Assembly: GCA_902598295.1 (NCBI GenBank)
Contig: CACKBA010000011.1
Coordinates: forward strand, 1 to 37,672
Reading direction: 5' to 3'
Length of the DNA stretch: 37,672 bases
Origin: an uncultured Bacteroidota bacterium
GTDB taxonomy: Bacteria; Bacteroidota; Bacteroidia; Flavobacteriales; Flavobacteriaceae
Part shown: positions 33,757 through 37,672 of the stretch, in pieces
Layout: the number at the start of each line of letters is the position of its first letter
Position numbering within the stretch: position 1 is the first letter of the stretch
Program-made: the position numbers and the translations under genes
The notes under the pieces: model-generated
What the model was told of the DNA's origin: nothing
What the model saw: the letters and a program-made list of their open reading frames with translations, nothing else
Databases searched by the model: none

Positions 33757-36700
33757 TTGAAAAAAATATTTAAAATATTAATCTTCTCATTTGCTTTACT
33801 AATTACGAATTCCTTATTCTCACAACTTAGCAAAATTCACTATATACCACCACTTACCCACGAAAGGAGTGGAAATAATTTTGACACAAACGCACCAGAA
33901 GATCAATGGTTCTACATATCAACGCCAAGTGTTAGTGATGTTCCTTTCACAATCAAAAGAGCCAACGGAGATATTATGTACTCAGCAGTTGTTTCTAATG
34001 CAAACCCATGGATTGATAGAGCAGCACCAAATGGAGTTGAATATGGATATTTATTTATTAGACGAGAGGAAACTGAAAGTACAGGAAATCTTGCAGGATT
34101 CATTATCGAAGCTGAAAGTGATATTTATGTCTCAGTAAGGTTTAACTCAAATGCAACAGGTGGCGGTAACCAATATCATGCAGGTGCTTTGGTAAGTAAA
34201 GGAGATTCTGGTTTTGGAACCAGATTTAGAGCAGGTGCTCTACAAAATCAAACTGGAGCTCACTTGAACTTTGCCTCAATAATGTCCACTGAAAATAATA
34301 CCAAAGTTCGTATTTCCATTCCACAAGATGTTGAACTACTAAGCGGAGTTACGGGTACTTTTGAGGTAACTTTAGATTATGGTCAGACATATGTGGTTGC
34401 AGCTGAACAAAATAATACTTTGAACTCGAGGGAGGGTATTATTGGTACGCTTATCGAGTCTGATAAACCAATAGTTGTAAATAGTGGTTCAGGAACTGGA
34501 TCATTTACTGCTGACGAGGGCGGTCAAGATTATGGTATTGATCAGATTGTCGGTAGTGAACTCGTTGGAAATGAATACATATTCATTCGTGGGGAGGGAG
34601 ATGATGGTTGGGAAAATGTACTTTTAATTGCAGATCAAGACAACACAAGAATTAATGTAAATGGTTTACCCTTACTTGATGAAAATAATACTCAAGTAGT
34701 TTTAGATAATGGTGAGTTTGTAATTATTGAGGGAGACAAGTATCACCCTGACCGCGGAAATATGTATGTAAACAGTTCTAACCCTGAAGATAAAATATTT
34801 GCATTTCAAGGCCTTGGTGCTGTATGGACAGGACAGAATAATCAAAATAGAGCTGCAAGACAAGGTATGTTTTTTGTCCCTCCCCTCAGTTGTGCCAATG
34901 TTGGAGATGTTGATAATATTGCCCAAATAAACTTCGTTGGTAAAGAATTTGAAGACGGTGGTGCTGTGACTTTTGTCGCTAAAAAAGATTCAGCAGTAAC
35001 AATCAATGGAGATCCAATTAATCAGTTTCAAACCGAAGGTCCCTACATAGTTGATGGTAATCCAAATTACGAAACTTATTTGGTTAAAAACTTAGAGGGA
35101 AATATCACGGTAAGAGGTGACGATGAATTGTATGTAGCTTATTACAATACCAACTACTCTGCTACAACAGGAGGATTTTACTCCGGATTTGCAAGGCCAC
35201 CAACTTTTGATTTAAATATAGAATTTGAATCACTGGGATCCTGTATAAAAAACGACGGTTCCTCCAATGTAACCATCACAGCAACAAACTTTTCAAATTT
35301 TGATAGTATCGTTTGGCAAAAATTAAATGAAATTACTGGAGAGTTTGAAGCTACTAACTTCACAACTGCAGAATTTACACCCAATCAACCTGGTGTATAC
35401 CGTTTAAAAGGCGTGCTTGAATGTACCAATATTGACTATGTATCGGATGAAATCCCAATTAGTATATGCCCTGATGATTTTGATAATGATGGAATAATAG
35501 ACAACATTGATTTGGATATTGATAATGATGGTATATCAAATTCATACGAATCACTAGGTGATGGTAAAATATCTTTTGATGATCCGCTCAACCCTGAAAT
35601 CACACTTCTTGATGGAACCATAGTCCCTGGTGTAATCACAGGAACCATTGTTTCTACCAGAGATGATCATGCAATATCAAATGGAGGTGTGGAAAGTTCT
35701 TTTGAGTCACAGGTAGAAGCTGGTGTTGATCAAAGTTTAACCTATACACTTGAATTTAATGAAAAACTTAATATTCTTTTTACTGATTCAAATATTGATG
35801 TTGCCCAAATTGACGGGGAAAGTTTCGTTTTAAAAAGTTTACCATCAACAACAAATATTACATTACTAGACCCTGATGACAACCTGCTGGTCGATACTGA
35901 CTTTGATGGTATATATGAGGACGAAACTCTTGAATATACTTCGAACGAAATTAGGTTTAAATTTAAAACTAGAACTGATCTTACCTATGAATTCTACTCA
36001 TACCAAATTGATGGATTGAGCCTCACTCATAACTATTCAAATGTAAACGCAACCGGAGAAAGCGTGTACGTACCAGTTGTTACTATAAAAGATTACAATT
36101 TAAATACAGATTCAAGCGATGAACTTGATATGTATGACTATGATAGTGATAACGATGGATGTTTTGATGTTATTGAAGCGGGATATATTGATGGAGATGG
36201 GGACGGAATTTTTGGAGAGGGTATCCCTACTATTGACAATGGTGGTGTAACTTCTAGGGGGCAAATAGTTTTCCCCGATTATGATCCAGCAACTGAACCA
36301 GCAAAAGATAATGCAGATATCTATTATTTTCAAAAAGTTGGTGAACCGCCCGTAATTTCAACTCAACCTCAATCTGCGATTGCTTGTGAGGTTGGAGCCA
36401 CGGTAGAATTTACAGTTGGTGTGACAACAAACGACAACACAATCTACTCATGGTTTTACACAATATCATCGGATCCCAATAACTGGATAAAAATTGAAGA
36501 TAATGATCAATACACAGGTTCAAACACAGACACTCTAACTATTAGTGATGTTCAAATTGATATGGATGGAAATAAGTATCGTGTAGAAGTTAGCACAGAT
36601 GAATATGCCTGTATCCAAGTTTCAAATGATGATACAACATTGATTGTTGAAGAGTCACTTCCATCATCTAACCAAATTGATGATGTAATTATATGTGATG

Positions 36701-37672
36701 ATAATTCAGTTGGCAATGATACTGATGGTTTTATTGGGATATTTAATTTTGATAACTTAATAAGTGAAATCTTAGGTCAAGACCAAAGTCAAGAAGATTT
36801 TACAGTTACATTTCATTTATCACAAGATGATGCTGATGATATAACAAATAATGGAATTATTTTTCCATTTACTAATACAGTTGCATTTAGTCAACCTATT
36901 CATGTTAGGGTTTTGAGCAACAAGACAGACTGCTTCAACTCAGACATGATATTTAATGCAGTTGTTGCACCTCTCCCTGTTTTAATTAATCCAAATATTG
37001 TTGTTGAACAATGTGATGATGACGATAACAACGATGGAAGAACGTTGTTTAATTTAACAGAATTTGAAGATGATATTTCAGAAAATCACGAAGATGAAAC
37101 CTTTGAATATTACACAGATTCAAATTTTTCCAGTGATTCATTAATTGAGAATCCAAACTCCTATGAAAATGAAACTTTATTTAACCAGATCATATATGTA
37201 AAAGTATTGACTGAAAATAATTGTTTTAGAACAGCTCAAATAGAATTAAAGATTGGGGCAAGTGCAATAGATGAAAACTTTTTACTAAAATTTAGTAGTT
37301 GTGAAACATCACCAAGTAATGAACAGGATGGTATAGAAACTTGGGATTCATCAATTTTTAATGAAATTACTACCCAACTTGTAGCATCTGATTCTAAGTT
37401 TTCTGGACAAAATATTACAATACTTTATTTTAATAATAAAGAAGATGCTTTAACAAAAACTAAGCCGATAGATACGAATACTTCTTATACAAATATCACA
37501 CCTTTTTTACAAGATATTTGGGTTTCAGTTGAGATTAATGAATTAAATACAATTTCATGTTTGGGATTAAAAAAAATAGCCGAGTTGTATGTAGAGCCCA
37601 GACCTATTGCCTACCCTGTATCAATTGAGAGACAATGTGATGGAGCTCAGGGTGATGATTCTCAAGATGGAT
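33757..37672 (+). CDS. Large modular surface protein, probable type IX secretion substrate (3' end cut)
   Basis: The frame is open for 1305 codons to the right edge with no stop. It has a signal peptide (residues 1-23, MKKIFKILIF...SLFSQ), then a region (about 25-480) resembling the IgGFc-binding N-terminal domain of flavobacterial adhesins, with KPIVVNSGSGTGSF near 232-245. Next come an Ig/PKD-like segment (484-571) and a Ca-binding-type Asp-rich stretch DFDNDGIIDNIDLDIDNDG (573-591). A second Asp-rich block YDSDNDGCFDVIEAG follows (about 794-808), then an Ig-like domain from about 865 and modules of about 100 residues from 972 on. Such proteins usually end in a type B sorting domain, here outside the window. 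The start is TTG at 33757: a stop lies ten codons upstream and no ATG precedes the signal peptide. Confidence 0.9.
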   Translation, partial: MKKIFKILIFSFALLITNSLFSQLSKIHYIPPLTHERSGNNFDTNAPEDQWFYISTPSVSDVPFTIKRANGDIMYSAVVSNANPWIDRAAPNGVEYGYLFIRREETESTGNLAGFIIEAESDIYVSVRFNSNATGGGNQYHAGALVSKGDSGFGTRFRAGALQNQTGAHLNFASIMSTENNTKVRISIPQDVELLSGVTGTFEVTLDYGQTYVVAAEQNNTLNSREGIIGTLIESDKPIVVNSGSGTGSFTADEGGQDYGIDQIVGSELVGNEYIFIRGEGDDGWENVLLIADQDNTRINVNGLPLLDENNTQVVLDNGEFVIIEGDKYHPDRGNMYVNSSNPEDKIFAFQGLGAVWTGQNNQNRAARQGMFFVPPLSCANVGDVDNIAQINFVGKEFEDGGAVTFVAKKDSAVTINGDPINQFQTEGPYIVDGNPNYETYLVKNLEGNITVRGDDELYVAYYNTNYSATTGGFYSGFARPPTFDLNIEFESLGSCIKNDGSSNVTITATNFSNFDSIVWQKLNEITGEFEATNFTTAEFTPNQPGVYRLKGVLECTNIDYVSDEIPISICPDDFDNDGIIDNIDLDIDNDGISNSYESLGDGKISFDDPLNPEITLLDGTIVPGVITGTIVSTRDDHAISNGGVESSFESQVEAGVDQSLTYTLEFNEKLNILFTDSNIDVAQIDGESFVLKSLPSTTNITLLDPDDNLLVDTDFDGIYEDETLEYTSNEIRFKFKTRTDLTYEFYSYQIDGLSLTHNYSNVNATGESVYVPVVTIKDYNLNTDSSDELDMYDYDSDNDGCFDVIEAGYIDGDGDGIFGEGIPTIDNGGVTSRGQIVFPDYDPATEPAKDNADIYYFQKVGEPPVISTQPQSAIACEVGATVEFTVGVTTNDNTIYSWFYTISSDPNNWIKIEDNDQYTGSNTDTLTISDVQIDMDGNKYRVEVSTDEYACIQVSNDDTTLIVEESLPSSNQIDDVIICDDNSVGNDTDGFIGIFNFDNLISEILGQDQSQEDFTVTFHLSQDDADDITNNGIIFPFTNTVAFSQPIHVRVLSNKTDCFNSDMIFNAVVAPLPVLINPNIVVEQCDDDDNNDGRTLFNLTEFEDDISENHEDETFEYYTDSNFSSDSLIENPNSYENETLFNQIIYVKVLTENNCFRTAQIELKIGASAIDENFLLKFSSCETSPSNEQDGIETWDSSIFNEITTQLVASDSKFSGQNITILYFNNKEDALTKTKPIDTNTSYTNITPFLQDIWVSVEINELNTISCLGLKKIAELYVEPRPIAYPVSIERQCDGAQGDDSQDG
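36670..37672 (+). repeat. Tandem ~100-residue extracellular modules in the surface protein
   Basis: Successive modules begin near residues 972, 1071, 1168 and 1281 of the large surface protein. Each starts with a strand leading to a Cys and, in three of the four, acidic residues (IICDDNSVGNDTDG, VEQCDDDDNNDG, then a diverged FSSCETSPSNEQDG, and IERQCDGAQGDDSQDG). Each complete module closes with a strand and a second Cys (HVRVLSNKTDC, YVKVLTENNC, WVSVEINELNTISC). The last is cut by the window edge. The modules are diverged, so this is old duplication and not a slippage-prone DNA repeat. Confidence 0.75.

Noticed and set aside
33869-34138. 89-codon plus-strand frame upstream in the right-hand region
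   Set aside because: It is out of frame inside the large surface-protein gene, whose frame is open from 33757 to the window end with a signal peptide and recognisable domains.
1-37672. CRISPR arrays, tRNA/rRNA genes, insertion sequences, phage genes
   Set aside because: No regularly spaced direct repeats, cloverleaf-like sequence, transposase or integrase motifs were seen on either strand; gene packing leaves almost no space for them.

Overview
The window is AT-rich, gene-dense DNA with almost no intergenic space. It looks like the chromosome of a member of the Bacteroidota, most likely class Flavobacteriia. The indications are the type IX secretion/gliding protein SprA, a putative type IX-exported multi-module surface protein, a fused malic enzyme-phosphotransacetylase, a NifU-type protein with a duplicated N domain, and TAnnTTTG-type -7 promoter elements with no clear Shine-Dalgarno sequences. 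About 30% of the genes appear to start with TTG or GTG. No species can be named from the sequence alone, and no tRNA, rRNA, CRISPR array, insertion sequence or phage gene was seen.

Region 1 (1-7952) carries cofactor and envelope genes. On the minus strand, pdxJ is followed by a truncated alpha/beta hydrolase. Divergently on the plus strand run nadK, a DUF6089-like outer-membrane protein, uppS, bamA and two OmpH/Skp-like chaperones. These overlap or nearly touch and form a likely operon for NADP supply, undecaprenyl phosphate synthesis and outer-membrane protein assembly. A hairpin terminator follows the second ompH and runs directly into the start codon of murI (glutamate racemase, peptidoglycan synthesis). 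Region 2 (7955-9895) holds a NifU-like Fe-S protein, then an unrecognised pair: a HEPN-type protein with an RX4H motif and an overlapping 109-residue ORF. This pair is the best candidate for an undescribed (toxin-antitoxin or defence-like) module.

Region 3 (9930-17143, minus) is one transcription unit behind a good -7 element. It encodes a DUF975-like membrane protein, a MacB/LolD-type ATPase, two tandem FtsX/MacB-type permeases, a periplasmic adaptor, a TolC-type outer-membrane channel and the tRNA-modification gene tsaB. The five transport genes would make a complete inner-to-outer-membrane efflux machine. Region 4 (17218-22162, minus) is a cytochrome c oxidase maturation and subunit operon: cyoE, two subunit III genes, subunit IV, a cysteine-less SCO-like protein, SCO1/SenC, a DUF420 protein and a 59-residue CxxC membrane protein. 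Subunits I and II are not in the window.

Region 5 (22208-33574, minus) reads maeB, ruvA, sprA, gcvH, a VanZ-like gene and tonB, all tightly packed. It combines carbon metabolism, recombination, type IX secretion and TonB energy transduction. A small hairpin with a T tract ends it. Region 6 (33575-37672) is a 182-base divergent intergenic region with several inverted repeats. After it comes a very large plus-strand surface-protein gene, open to the end of the window, with a signal peptide, an IgGFc-binding-like N-terminal region, Asp-rich calcium-type repeats and tandem modules of about 100 residues. It is plausibly a client of the secretion pathway to which neighbouring SprA belongs.
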